Source: Bin55 sp964572845
GTDB taxonomy: Bacteria > Pseudomonadota > Gammaproteobacteria > Pseudomonadales > Azotimanducaceae
Length of the DNA stretch: 64,000 nucleotides
NCBI GenBank assembly: GCA_964572845.1
Contig: CAZNFX010000003.1
Coordinates: 233,904 to 297,903, forward strand
Reading direction: 5' to 3'
The notes below the pieces were generated by a model. The model had not been told where the DNA came from, ran no database searches, and was given only the letters and a program-made list of their open reading frames with translations. The position numbers and the translations under genes were made by a program. Positions 20,101 to 27,949 of the stretch are shown in pieces (positions within the stretch are counted from its first letter, which is position 1; each line of letters opens with the position of its first letter).

Positions 20101-20765
20101 CATTCCGCAACCCGCACCAGCTGCCGGAAGTAGCGGTCCGAACCCGGCTCCGAACGGTACAGCTCCAACGCCCGATCCGGATGACCCAGAACCGCCAGCG
20201 TGATCGCCGCCCGGTTCCTGAACTCCTGGTCCCGATCCGCAGCCAGCGCCGACAAGGCCTCCACGTTGCGACCGTCCACCTCGATCATCGCCAGACGTAT
20301 CCGAACGAACTCCCGCTCCTCCGCAAGATCCGTGCTCTCCAGCGCACGACGGTACCACTCCACCGCGCCGGACTCGTCGCCCCCGGCATCCAGCAGCCGC
20401 GCCTTCAGCAGCTCGCCGTCCGTCGTCGCCGACAGCTCCAGCGCCGACTCCACCGCCGACAGCGCGCTCTCCCGGTCCCCGTGCTGCCAGTACAGATGCG
20501 CCCGCGTCAAATGCGACTTGCCGCGCTCCAGCGCCGGACGCGCCTCGTCCAGCGCCGCCTCCTCGAACGCCGACAGCGCACCCTCAACGCTCTCGCCCTC
20601 CAGAACCCAGTGGTCGTGAACCGCATCCACCAGCGACACGTCCAATCGGCCCGGACCACCGTTCGACTCCAGCAGCGACAGCGTCGGATCCTCCTCCGAC
20701 AGCGCACTAGACGCGAACAGGAATAGACATAGGAGTGAGATATAGCGGATTACTTGATCAGTCAT
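14103..20765 (-). CDS. Giant exported TPR protein A (2,220 residues)
   Basis: The N-terminus (RYISLLCLFLFASSALSEED) is a signal peptide, so the protein should be exported to the periplasm or beyond. The rest is almost wholly helical; clear tetratricopeptide repeats occur through the first 950 residues (for example HLTRAHLYWQHGDRESALSA and GDLFLAAGYGKRALAAYSQA). Residues about 20-968 are encoded by a GC-rich block nearly identical to that in giant protein B. A Met-rich linker (NPMAMAMSMYAMGGQSG) follows, then a short second shared patch, then about 1,200 residues that match B only as a distant paralogue. No membrane segment or enzyme motif was seen. It is the last gene of the MoxR/VWA locus, 325 bases after B. 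A scaffold or partner-binding role is inferred. Confidence 0.8.
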   Translation of the reverse strand: MTDQVIRYISLLCLFLFASSALSEEDPTLSLLESNGGPGRLDVSLVDAVHDHWVLEGESVEGALSAFEEAALDEARPALERGKSHLTRAHLYWQHGDRESALSAVESALELSATTDGELLKARLLDAGGDESGAVEWYRRALESTDLAEEREFVRIRLAMIEVDGRNVEALSALAADRDQEFRNRAAITLAVLGHPDRALELYRSEPGSDRYFRQLVRVAEWALKAGDHETAREHAWRAYDATEIRFDALYALTLVDESYRSAGELDALVSELESRGVGNEDLLHLRIDLLIDLERYDDAIELYRGMSWDESDVEARLRLIGIYDTAGKSSEMVAEYERLIETEPSVVQWYAGLATHYINVAEPEEALRVWERFESRNRDRVEVLVLGGERMSQMGYVSEAVAMLGRHADAHGPSVYGNVFLFETHFARGRESEAERALEELREWLPADSSDLRAVADGFERLRRHDRALEVYEAIRAHEGGLGYDDRTRLAWLHSVVGNKEEALDLWQEIWVEEEAPARRSFAEAQFLLIAAELNVLADLAVDLETKLYAGEADRNEMNLLVRIYTEVGDAFSAEEIVKEFARNTEMPAVDRLRQLGLVYLQLQEYSKYDGVLRELERIDPDNRIEHIQNIVLNLLAFDLAQGTNERYADIQHWLDELRAYDEEAVSGEFEASVLSMGGFSEEAIESYRRALIEQPKHSDNLLLLADLMKESDRTMEAVALLQYVAEHAQDDNEFVVAVDGIINMVGQRQFFQELPPDIEAVFRWTHRVILERITGREGKFYLYTLLSEISQETNDREGEFAAMENSVSQAGIRRLAVLREIVTMATPNAGFFSIYRNDGDPERQLTYGRRLIGLRQQLPPEVYISIAKTLLDQGDTIGAEKSLSLVRDITGQIDVTKTKGDLFLAAGYGKRALAAYSQALAVNRDSLELQFKTAALREGNGQPEVANALYASALTKVMQGLPAALQAAPARPDASSLAGVNPMAMAMSMYAMGGQSGVNTSVTRDYRTYYDILMQGLIATWPESEEEAAERLQNFVGMFDEELAKILELMAEEASEEAEKTSLGRFARLDYTARLVRRLCTAVDQVEVSDHMDLQLAQHFADDEAYADTLHQHYLATGIPPHSDLAETFAELWPPAFSKAKTRVELAMDQAVEQKNIERLTRLSAIVEPPEPLERIYRSFINEGNYHAPLRFASAVLDEADFVRLLSTVVPKLQEEPTTLMMFLVQDPVFLMEIEDLLDLRLVEFNEQFYKDREVRTLFQRYFYGLSSVRQYLARRGETSDIVMLYEQIVDAAQPNFGGVSYEVYELHNELMRTPLDGELAERVKDATANLMRKLDLRDEFARRPLKLLMLQFDVDPANLDVFYDIVDNVQVASRSSDSIPELVRNHYEGDKDSAFEMLIDLISDDPFYSYDLVNAMYATYKDQYLSLFQRIRQGEVDDLSLAKTLLNLPSPYMMRDDPDFDVVFQSRSEIYESLWEQFPDDEELLRQLVLSNLYAKPEKSLKYLGAYYDRDKTDEFVRMAYYMRALEYERYDRALNIALDGGRDLRSKQVRDEIFERNDTATRNNPNDPSASILIRVRGASTYQPPSMVPEAIESTMERLQEIATSESVEEEEIPQLLSYMWRGAQAANLGDVMRSYYGRSNVLPMLLQWPSQGSPSSNVMYMASYRMPMLPPLGGSLNAQFDQDDVEEEIPTLLEVLIAKAPLGKQLEEFLIAMSPSERRTSTLLYNKVSQAYQEFPEQLAARLAELSEIVVSGSADDHEFTLWTMLLLNSESTVTEAEIDALVERAKALKSPAPEQLLTMAQLLARVGQSAEAADCYARLVVDQLQYGEFSGSMGFVGMYYPTTFQMTVLQLIEDAVEWLPKETAQTLLLRLLEVVRPLEDEPALRHLYEGFVVRTLSYLHGPDDVIDVARSLAPMVDAEVDEVRDYDGIRLVQMVRLHYLANDFEEAQELVRLMFTKETLDASTEDESSVVSSRYQGTPEQELQRKLQTISRTLGLHVPFGSGTISDPSYLDREPAIAGLFLGLLEDIVDFDNAEAVQATVESLQALLEEPNISQSAVLSGLSSIAQLHSLRDELDRANAIANGMQEWILSQLDDELDPSIVSTMMHLVTRMEVRLNSEIARIVLERDLLSSEQTVELLKAIRQDQAEPGTLEIARLADSELASLSLLREIRAIASDAQDDEYVQNLDERILILENAYESIELAGGLVEPQEST
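17636..17757 (-). repeat. Second, shorter shared patch in giant gene A
   Basis: Beyond the variable linker the two giant genes again match closely over about 120 bases (counterpart about 24630-24756), encoding TRDYRTYYDILMQGLIATW and the start of the next helix. Several synonymous differences appear here, and similarity then decays toward the diverged C-terminal halves. Confidence 0.75.
17860..20708 (-). repeat. 2,849-bp near-identical block, copy in giant gene A
   Basis: This stretch aligns without gaps to 24827-27675 at a constant offset of 6,967 bases. By eye I found only two mismatches, at 17880 and 20677. Identity ends abruptly at both edges: on the right inside the signal-peptide coding region, on the left at a variable linker. 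The block is much richer in G and C at third codon positions than the remainder of the same gene. Confidence 0.93.
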
Positions 20766-21090
20766 AGGGCGGAGCTTGGTTGAGACAGAGCGAATTGATC
20801 GAATGATCGGATTTCAATCACATTTTAAGTGTAGTGTGCTTGTCCGCCAATGAAGTCTCTTTGAAGGATCGCAAGATATGCAATCCTCAATTTCTTGGCT
20901 GTCCGAAAGAGTGACTCACAGAGACAAGCTACGCATTTCTTGAAGAAGAGAATTCAGGCACAATGCGGCGGATCGACATCCGCCGCATTACCATCTTGAT
21001 CACTCTTACCAATCCAGACTAGTCAATAGCTGGGCTTGGAGCTTGCCTAAAGTAAGGCAGCGTTTTGTGACTCTTTTGTTCCCCTCTCGG
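20766..21090. other. Intergenic region between the two giant TPR genes
   Basis: This 325-base gap contains the perfect 12-bp hairpin described separately and no convincing open reading frame. It may hold a promoter for giant gene A on the minus strand, but I could not identify one with confidence. Confidence 0.6.
20962..20989. terminator. Perfect 12-bp inverted repeat, possible terminator
   Basis: AATGCGGCGGAT (20962-20973), loop CGAC, and ATCCGCCGCATT (20978-20989) make a stable hairpin about 100 bases downstream of the stop of giant gene B. No T-run follows on either strand, so it could be a terminator of unusual form, an RNA-stability element or an attenuator limiting expression of gene A. 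Confidence 0.5.
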
Positions 21091-24000
21091 CTAGGACGAA
21101 TCTACGGACTCTGCAAACCCGCCCGCAATCCTGATCGACTCGTAGGCGTTCTCCAACGCCAATATGCGTCCGTCCAGCTCGGCAAGGTAATCTGCGTCAT
21201 CGCCAGCGGTGACGATCGCGCGGATTTCACGCAGCATATTGAGTCCTGCGTCGTCTGAGTCGGCGGATCGTGCTACATCCACAAGATCGGAGTCTTGATG
21301 GTGTGACCGCATCGACTTCAATAGTTGAAGCTTCTGTGTGGCGTCCACAGACTCGCGAGTTAGCACCATGCGGGCGATCACAGGATCTACCGCTATTTGA
21401 ACATCTTGGACGAGCGAGGTGAACCAACTCACCTGGTTCGCGTCGAGTTGATCGGATGATCCAGTCAAAATCCAGTCCTGAATGTACTCCGCAACGTTCC
21501 TCGCTTGCTCGTTCTCGTCACGGCGTACGTGTACTTCTACAACCTCGCCCAGCGCACTCAAGACGGAACCGGTATGGATGTCCCCCTCATAAAGCCACGA
21601 TCGCAATGAACCCAGCAGTGCACTGGTATTTTCTCGGCTATCGAAATCGACAATGTCATCCAGAAGCCCAACAAAAATATCTGCGCTGGTAGGAGATTGA
21701 TACGTCGAATTCAGTACGTCGATCGCCTCTCCTGCCGCCGGCAACTGTATCCCCAGAACGCTGGCGATACTCTGCATATTGCTCACCGTCTGATATCTAC
21801 TGTTGCTAATAAGCCGCGGATGGACTGCGGGGGGCTCGCTCAGTTCAGTTGAGGACAAAATGCTCTGCTGAGTAAACAGTGGCTTGGAATAGGCCTCGGC
21901 ACTCTCCAAGTCCTGCGCCAGATACGCTACCCGAGCAAGTTGAACCAATCGGATTCCATCAATTCCTTGTACTTCTTGATCAACGGAAGTAATTCCTGGA
22001 ACAAATTCCTCGGCAATCGCTAAAGTTTGCTCAGGATCAAAGGCAACGGACAGTGCTCGAATTACGAAAGCGCGATAGATGCTGAGCATTTCCGGCATGT
22101 CAGCAAACGGACGAACCAACGGTATTACTCGTCGCACCAAAGCTTGGCTTGATTCCCGAGGCAGGCTTTCATCGGCCTGCTCTATCAGACTCATTAGGTT
22201 GAATCCGCTGTTACCGCCGCTTGGGCGTATGACAAGCGATCCCAGTGAACCAGAAAACTCGTTGTAGTTGGCTTGGTTGATCGCCAGCAGTGTGTAACAT
22301 TCAACAGCGTGATCTACATATCCAAATTCTGCCAACAGCGTTGCGAAACTGCTCAAGTGCTCTGTCCGGGGTGATGCAACGGAATTCGACTTAGCAACAA
22401 AGGCATCTGCTTCTTGTTCCGTCACAGGTGCATTTGTATCCAATACCAATCTCATCCATAGCGTGAACTCATGATCATTGGCATTGCCATTCACGACTCT
22501 TGTTGATAGCTCTTGCAGGCGTTCCGACATTTCTTCCGGAAACTCTTGGTAGGCCTTCGAAACGAGCTCGTAGACATAGTCTGAGGATTGACGTTCACGT
22601 TGCGCCAAGGCAAGAAGGAGCCGCTCCAACTCTCTCCCCAACGAAGCTTTCGTGATTAATACTTCCATTAATGTAGGAACTGTTTCCGGTTCGGTTTCTT
22701 CCTCCGAAGGCATTGCGACTCGGACAGCACCAATTGACGCATACACCACATTTTGACTAGCGTTTCCCGTGCTCGGCCACTGAAGCAGCATGGGAAGGAA
22801 GTTGCGCATTCCGTAGAAGCTGCTCATGGAATCACCCAATGCGGAAGCCTGAGAACCACGCCACAGCGTACGCACAAGCAACGGAATTTCCTCCGGGTTC
22901 ACTGTGTCGCTAGCAGCGATCTCCTGCAGCTGAGTAACAAGCGCCTGCAAGCTTTCTGGCACCATGCCAGAAACAACGCTTGACTCGAACAGGTCTTTGC
23001 CGCGTACTGCTTTTAGAATGCCTGCGGGATCGGAGAAATCTCTCGTCTGTGCGGAATCATTGCGTTCCAATATTGCTGTGCGGATTCGTTCGTCGCGAAG
23101 ATCGGGACCGCCGTCGAGAGCGATCTTCAGGGCTTCGTCGTACAACTCGTTCTCGATGCATGTCAGGTAGTGTGCCATCCGCATGGATTCCTGAGTCTTG
23201 TCTAGCGCATAGTAGGAACGCAAGTACTTGCCCAAGTCTCCTTTTTCGTTGATTGCGATTTTGCCGCCGATCAGCTGAAGAACCGTATCCTTGTCTTCAG
23301 GAAATCGTTGCATGAGCCCCTCTAATAGGCCCAATAGCTTCTCAGCGCTTACTGCAACATCATCGTCAAGAGTGGAATAGTAAGGTGTAAGTTGCAGCAA
23401 CATTTTTGCGTATGCTAAGTCGTCAATCTCGCCGGTGCGGATTTGCTCGATCGAATCCAGGTACTGTTGCTTGAATACCGTGAAGATTGCATCGTTGGAA
23501 TAAAACTGAATCCGTGAATTACTTGTGTACAGATCCAGCATGGATGTGTAAGCGCTAGTCAAGTCTCCACTGTAATAGTCCTGCAGCAACGACTTAATGA
23601 CATCAGATCCTCTGGTTGTTGCCAGATAGTCTTCAACTATCCTAAAGAACAGATCTTGGTTAGACGGGTGCACATCAAAATTGAAAATCATGGACAGCGC
23701 ATATAGACGGTTGAATTCGTCCTGCATGTCCACTTTTTGCATCAGATTAGATGTGGCTTCCTCGACTTGAACCTGCAAACTCTCGTCCAATGGAGGGCGA
23801 AGCAAATCGCCATGCAGCTCGAACATGTCGATTGCCAGCGTCCGCTGGTTTTGACGAAAGCCATCCACCAATTGCTCGAACAACGAAACCAAATCTCCGA
23901 CATCGTCCCTTTGCTTTACGTAGTACCACAGGCTAGTTGCACTGTAGACGTTTCTGCGCAATGATTCCTGCACGTCGGAGTCCTTTAAAAATGCGTCGTC

Positions 24001-27000
24001 CAGCGTTGCAAGTCGAACGTCTGCCATCTCTTCGATTTCGATAGCGAATGCAGGATCCTCCACAATCAGATTCATCGCATCGCCAGGGTTTTCCTGCAAC
24101 AGTGGCACTGCCGTGTTCAGAAGCCGCCTGTAATCGTCCTCTTCGAAGGCGGCCGAAGCGTAGCGCAATGTCCTTCGATAATTTCCTTCGTTCAGGTAGC
24201 CACGGAACAAACGGACAAGTGGCTCGGGCGGTTCAACGATGCTGCTAATTCGCGCAATCCGCTCAATAGACTCCTGCTCAATCGCGCGTCCCAAGTTGTA
24301 CTCTAGTCGACTCTCTCCCGATGGAATCTCTTGAGCAACTACATCTGGCATGGCTTCCACAAGCTCAAAGCCAGGTTCAATTCCGACACTGGAATAGTAC
24401 CCACGAAGCGACTCGACATATTTCTCATCATTGGCGAAGTGTTGGGCAAGTGTTAGGTTTACCGTGTCGGGTAGGTCTTGTCGGTCGACCGCTGCGCCCA
24501 ATCTCTGTAAGAGTTTCGCCAGGTGGTTCAATCGAGCGTATCGAGCCAGGCGTATTGGCTCTTCGTCGCCTTCGCCCTCCTGTGCGGTCGATTCCTCTTC
24601 CATGTGGTCGAGAGTCTTGGCGAGCTCGTCGTCGAACATTCCGATGAACCCCTGCAGCCGCTCGGCCGCTGCCTCCTCCGACTCCGGCCAAGTGGCGATC
24701 AGTCCCTGCATCAGGATGTCGTAGTACGTCCGGTAGTCGCGCGTCACGTCCGTGTTGACCTGCGACGACGACGAGGTAACAATGAAAGCGCCGAGAGGCG
24801 CTCTGTTCCCTTGGTCGGGAGGCGCCGCCTGCAGTGCGGCGGGCAGTCCCTGCATCACCTTGGTCAGCGCACTCGCGTACAGCGCGTTCGCCACTTCCGG
24901 CTGGCCGTTGCCCTCGCGCAGCGCCGCCGTCTTGAACTGCAGCTCCAGACTGTCACGGTTCACCGCCAGCGCCTGGCTGTACGCCGCCAGCGCCCGCTTG
25001 CCGTAGCCGGCCGCCAGGAACAGATCCCCCTTCGTCTTCGTCACGTCGATCTGACCCGTGATGTCGCGCACCAGCGACAGCGACTTCTCCGCGCCGATCG
25101 TGTCCCCCTGGTCCAGCAGCGTCTTCGCAATGCTGATGTACACCTCCGGCGGCAGCTGCTGGCGCAGACCGATCAGTCGACGGCCGTACGTCAGCTGGCG
25201 CTCCGGATCACCGTCGTTGCGGTATATGGAAAAGAACCCTGCGTTGGGCGTAGCCATGGTGACGATCTCGCGCAGCACCGCCAGGCGACGGATCCCCGCC
25301 TGCGACACCGAGTTCTCCATCGCCGCGAACTCACCCTCCCGGTCGTTCGTCTCCTGCGAGATCTCCGACAGAAGCGTGTACAGGTAGAACTTGCCCTCGC
25401 GCCCCGTGATCCGCTCCAGGATCACCCGGTGCGTCCAGCGGAACACCGCCTCGATATCCGGTGGCAGCTCCTGGAAGAACTGCCGCTGGCCCACCATGTT
25501 GATGATCCCGTCCACCGCCACCACGAACTCGTTGTCGTCCTGCGCATGCTCCGCCACGTACTGCAGCAGCGCCACCGCCTCCATCGTGCGGTCGCTCTCC
25601 TTCATCAGATCCGCCAGCAGCAGCAGGTTGTCGCTGTGCTTCGGCTGCTCGATCAGCGCCCGGCGGTAGCTCTCGATCGCCTCCTCCGAAAAGCCGCCCA
25701 TCGACAGCACGCTCGCCTCGAACTCGCCGCTCACAGCCTCCTCGTCGTAGGCCCGCAGCTCGTCCAGCCAGTGCTGGATGTCCGCGTAGCGCTCGTTGGT
25801 GCCCTGCGCCAGATCAAACGCCAGCAGGTTCAGCACGATGTTCTGGATGTGCTCGATCCGGTTGTCCGGGTCGATCCGCTCCAGCTCCCGCAGCACTCCG
25901 TCGTACTTCGAGTACTCCTGCAGCTGCAGATACACCAGCCCCAGCTGGCGCAGCCGATCCACCGCCGGCATCTCCGTGTTGCGCGCAAACTCCTTGACGA
26001 TCTCCTCTGCCGAGAACGCGTCCCCCACCTCGGTGTAGATGCGCACCAGCAGGTTCATCTCGTTGCGGTCCGCCTCGCCCGCGTACAGCTTCGTCTCCAG
26101 ATCCACCGCCAGGTCCGCCAGCACGTTCAGCTCCGCCGCAATCAGCAGAAACTGAGCCTCCGCAAAGCTGCGCCGCGCCGGCGCCTCCTCCTCGACCCAG
26201 ATCTCCTGCCACAGATCCAGCGCCTCCTCCTTGTTGCCCACCACGCTGTGCAGCCACGCCAGACGCGTCCGGTCGTCGTAGCCCAGACCGCCCTCGTGCG
26301 CCCTGATCGCCTCGTACACCTCCAGCGCACGGTCATGACGCCGCAAGCGCTCGAAGCCGTCCGCCACCGCCCGCAGATCGCTCGAATCCGCCGGCAGCCA
26401 CTCCCGAAGCTCCTCCAGCGCGCGCTCCGCCTCCGACTCGCGCCCCCGCGCAAAGTGCGTCTCGAACAGAAACACGTTGCCGTACACGCTCGGACCGTGA
26501 GCGTCCGCATGGCGACCCAGCATCGCCACCGCCTCCGACACGTAGCCCATCTGGCTCATCCGCTCGCCCCCCAGAACCAGAACCTCCACCCGGTCCCGGT
26601 TGCGCGACTCGAACCGCTCCCACACCCGCAAAGCCTCCTCCGGCTCCGCCACGTTGATGTAGTGCGTCGCCAACCCCGCGTACCACTGAACCACCGACGG
26701 CTCCGTCTCGATCAGTCGCTCGTACTCCGCCACCATCTCCGACGACTTCCCCGCCGTGTCGTAGATGCCGATCAGACGCAGACGAGCCTCCACGTCCGAC
26801 TCGTCCCACGACATCCCACGATACAGCTCGATCGCATCGTCGTAGCGCTCCAGATCGATCAGAAGATCAATCCGCAGATGCAGCAGATCCTCGTTGCCAA
26901 CGCCACGCGACTCCAGCTCCGACACCAGCGCGTCCAGCTCACCCGCCGACCGGTACGACTCGTCCACCAGCGTCAGCGCGTACAGTGCGTCGAACCGGAT

Positions 27001-27735
27001 CTCCGTCGCGTCGTACGCCCGCCACGCATGCTCCCGCGCCGTCTCGTGGTCGCCCGCCTTCAGCGCCCATTCCGCAACCCGCACCAGCTGCCGGAAGTAG
27101 CGGTCCGAACCCGGCTCCGAACGGTACAGCTCCAACGCCCGATCCGGATGACCCAGAACCGCCAGCGTGATCGCCGCCCGGTTCCTGAACTCCTGGTCCC
27201 GATCCGCAGCCAGCGCCGACAAGGCCTCCACGTTGCGACCGTCCACCTCGATCATCGCCAGACGTATCCGAACGAACTCCCGCTCCTCCGCAAGATCCGT
27301 GCTCTCCAGCGCACGACGGTACCACTCCACCGCGCCGGACTCGTCGCCCCCGGCATCCAGCAGCCGCGCCTTCAGCAGCTCGCCGTCCGTCGTCGCCGAC
27401 AGCTCCAGCGCCGACTCCACCGCCGACAGCGCGCTCTCCCGGTCCCCGTGCTGCCAGTACAGATGCGCCCGCGTCAAATGCGACTTGCCGCGCTCCAGCG
27501 CCGGACGCGCCTCGTCCAGCGCCGCCTCCTCGAACGCCGACAGCGCACCCTCAACGCTCTCGCCCTCCAGAACCCAGTGGTCGTGAACCGCATCCACCAG
27601 CGACACGTCCAATCGGCCCGGACCACCGTTCGACTCCAGCAGCAACAGCGTCGGATCCTCCTCCGACAGCGCACTGGACGCAAACGAAAATAGGACGAAG
27701 ACGAGAGCAATTTTCGAAAAAAAGCGATAGTTCAT
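21091..27735 (-). CDS. Giant exported TPR protein B (2,214 residues)
   Basis: Paralogue of giant protein A. ATG 27735 (MNYRFFSKIALVFVLFSFA) gives a proper signal peptide; the frame is open to 27819 but the extra 28 residues are unlikely to be translated. Residues about 21-969 are encoded by the block shared with A and carry the same TPRs. The linker after that differs in sequence and length (GAFIVTSSSSQVNT). The remaining half is helical and clearly related to that of A in gene order and motif spacing (compare NEGNYRRTLRYASA with NEGNYHAPLRFASA) but diverged. There is no TM helix after the signal peptide and no enzymatic motif. It follows the double-VWA gene by 214 bases on the same strand. 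A structural or partner-binding role in the envelope is inferred. Confidence 0.8.
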   Translation of the reverse strand: MNYRFFSKIALVFVLFSFASSALSEEDPTLLLLESNGGPGRLDVSLVDAVHDHWVLEGESVEGALSAFEEAALDEARPALERGKSHLTRAHLYWQHGDRESALSAVESALELSATTDGELLKARLLDAGGDESGAVEWYRRALESTDLAEEREFVRIRLAMIEVDGRNVEALSALAADRDQEFRNRAAITLAVLGHPDRALELYRSEPGSDRYFRQLVRVAEWALKAGDHETAREHAWRAYDATEIRFDALYALTLVDESYRSAGELDALVSELESRGVGNEDLLHLRIDLLIDLERYDDAIELYRGMSWDESDVEARLRLIGIYDTAGKSSEMVAEYERLIETEPSVVQWYAGLATHYINVAEPEEALRVWERFESRNRDRVEVLVLGGERMSQMGYVSEAVAMLGRHADAHGPSVYGNVFLFETHFARGRESEAERALEELREWLPADSSDLRAVADGFERLRRHDRALEVYEAIRAHEGGLGYDDRTRLAWLHSVVGNKEEALDLWQEIWVEEEAPARRSFAEAQFLLIAAELNVLADLAVDLETKLYAGEADRNEMNLLVRIYTEVGDAFSAEEIVKEFARNTEMPAVDRLRQLGLVYLQLQEYSKYDGVLRELERIDPDNRIEHIQNIVLNLLAFDLAQGTNERYADIQHWLDELRAYDEEAVSGEFEASVLSMGGFSEEAIESYRRALIEQPKHSDNLLLLADLMKESDRTMEAVALLQYVAEHAQDDNEFVVAVDGIINMVGQRQFFQELPPDIEAVFRWTHRVILERITGREGKFYLYTLLSEISQETNDREGEFAAMENSVSQAGIRRLAVLREIVTMATPNAGFFSIYRNDGDPERQLTYGRRLIGLRQQLPPEVYISIAKTLLDQGDTIGAEKSLSLVRDITGQIDVTKTKGDLFLAAGYGKRALAAYSQALAVNRDSLELQFKTAALREGNGQPEVANALYASALTKVMQGLPAALQAAPPDQGNRAPLGAFIVTSSSSQVNTDVTRDYRTYYDILMQGLIATWPESEEAAAERLQGFIGMFDDELAKTLDHMEEESTAQEGEGDEEPIRLARYARLNHLAKLLQRLGAAVDRQDLPDTVNLTLAQHFANDEKYVESLRGYYSSVGIEPGFELVEAMPDVVAQEIPSGESRLEYNLGRAIEQESIERIARISSIVEPPEPLVRLFRGYLNEGNYRRTLRYASAAFEEDDYRRLLNTAVPLLQENPGDAMNLIVEDPAFAIEIEEMADVRLATLDDAFLKDSDVQESLRRNVYSATSLWYYVKQRDDVGDLVSLFEQLVDGFRQNQRTLAIDMFELHGDLLRPPLDESLQVQVEEATSNLMQKVDMQDEFNRLYALSMIFNFDVHPSNQDLFFRIVEDYLATTRGSDVIKSLLQDYYSGDLTSAYTSMLDLYTSNSRIQFYSNDAIFTVFKQQYLDSIEQIRTGEIDDLAYAKMLLQLTPYYSTLDDDVAVSAEKLLGLLEGLMQRFPEDKDTVLQLIGGKIAINEKGDLGKYLRSYYALDKTQESMRMAHYLTCIENELYDEALKIALDGGPDLRDERIRTAILERNDSAQTRDFSDPAGILKAVRGKDLFESSVVSGMVPESLQALVTQLQEIAASDTVNPEEIPLLVRTLWRGSQASALGDSMSSFYGMRNFLPMLLQWPSTGNASQNVVYASIGAVRVAMPSEEETEPETVPTLMEVLITKASLGRELERLLLALAQRERQSSDYVYELVSKAYQEFPEEMSERLQELSTRVVNGNANDHEFTLWMRLVLDTNAPVTEQEADAFVAKSNSVASPRTEHLSSFATLLAEFGYVDHAVECYTLLAINQANYNEFSGSLGSLVIRPSGGNSGFNLMSLIEQADESLPRESSQALVRRVIPLVRPFADMPEMLSIYRAFVIRALSVAFDPEQTLAIAEEFVPGITSVDQEVQGIDGIRLVQLARVAYLAQDLESAEAYSKPLFTQQSILSSTELSEPPAVHPRLISNSRYQTVSNMQSIASVLGIQLPAAGEAIDVLNSTYQSPTSADIFVGLLDDIVDFDSRENTSALLGSLRSWLYEGDIHTGSVLSALGEVVEVHVRRDENEQARNVAEYIQDWILTGSSDQLDANQVSWFTSLVQDVQIAVDPVIARMVLTRESVDATQKLQLLKSMRSHHQDSDLVDVARSADSDDAGLNMLREIRAIVTAGDDADYLAELDGRILALENAYESIRIAGGFAESVDSS
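24630..24756 (-). repeat. Second, shorter shared patch in giant gene B
   Basis: Counterpart of 17636-17757, separated from the main block by a linker of different length and sequence. Scattered synonymous differences mark the transition to the diverged C-terminal half. Confidence 0.7.
24827..27675 (-). repeat. 2,849-bp near-identical block, copy in giant gene B
   Basis: Counterpart of 17860-20708. It has the same GC-rich codon choice and ends at equivalent codons: just after the signal peptide and just before the variable linker. The mismatches found are at 24847 and 27644; the latter changes Ser in A to Leu in B (DPTLSLLE versus DPTLLLLE). Confidence 0.93.
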
Positions 27736-27949
27736 GATTTGGGAAAAAGCCTTGTCGGAACTGAAGAAAGTAAGGAGGCAGGAATGCCGGTACATTTTAA
27801 TAGGGCGGCGACCCAACACTAGACTTGGGTTTCAGTTCTCTCGAGTCGCCAATTAGGAAAAATCTTGAAGACGAACCGCATGTATTCTTCAAAAGGCTAC
27901 TGCTCGAACAACGTAGAACCTTCAGAAAACCTATATGGTTCAGATAGTC

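Noticed and set aside
24523..27693. A 1,056-codon plus-strand frame antisense to giant gene B
   Set aside because: It is a by-product of the GC-rich sense codons, which lack antisense stops. The product is dominated by Arg, Gln, Leu and Val with no family signal. The equivalent 754-codon frame at 18462-20726 is rejected for the same reason.
14103..27735. Possibility that the giant genes are polyketide or non-ribosomal peptide synthases or adhesins
   Set aside because: No carrier-protein, condensation, ketosynthase, RTX or autotransporter motifs were seen; the visible repeats are TPR-type helices.
27811..27830. 6-bp inverted repeat upstream of giant gene B (ACCCAA/TTGGGT)
   Set aside because: The stem is short, without a T-run on the transcribed minus strand, and could occur by chance.
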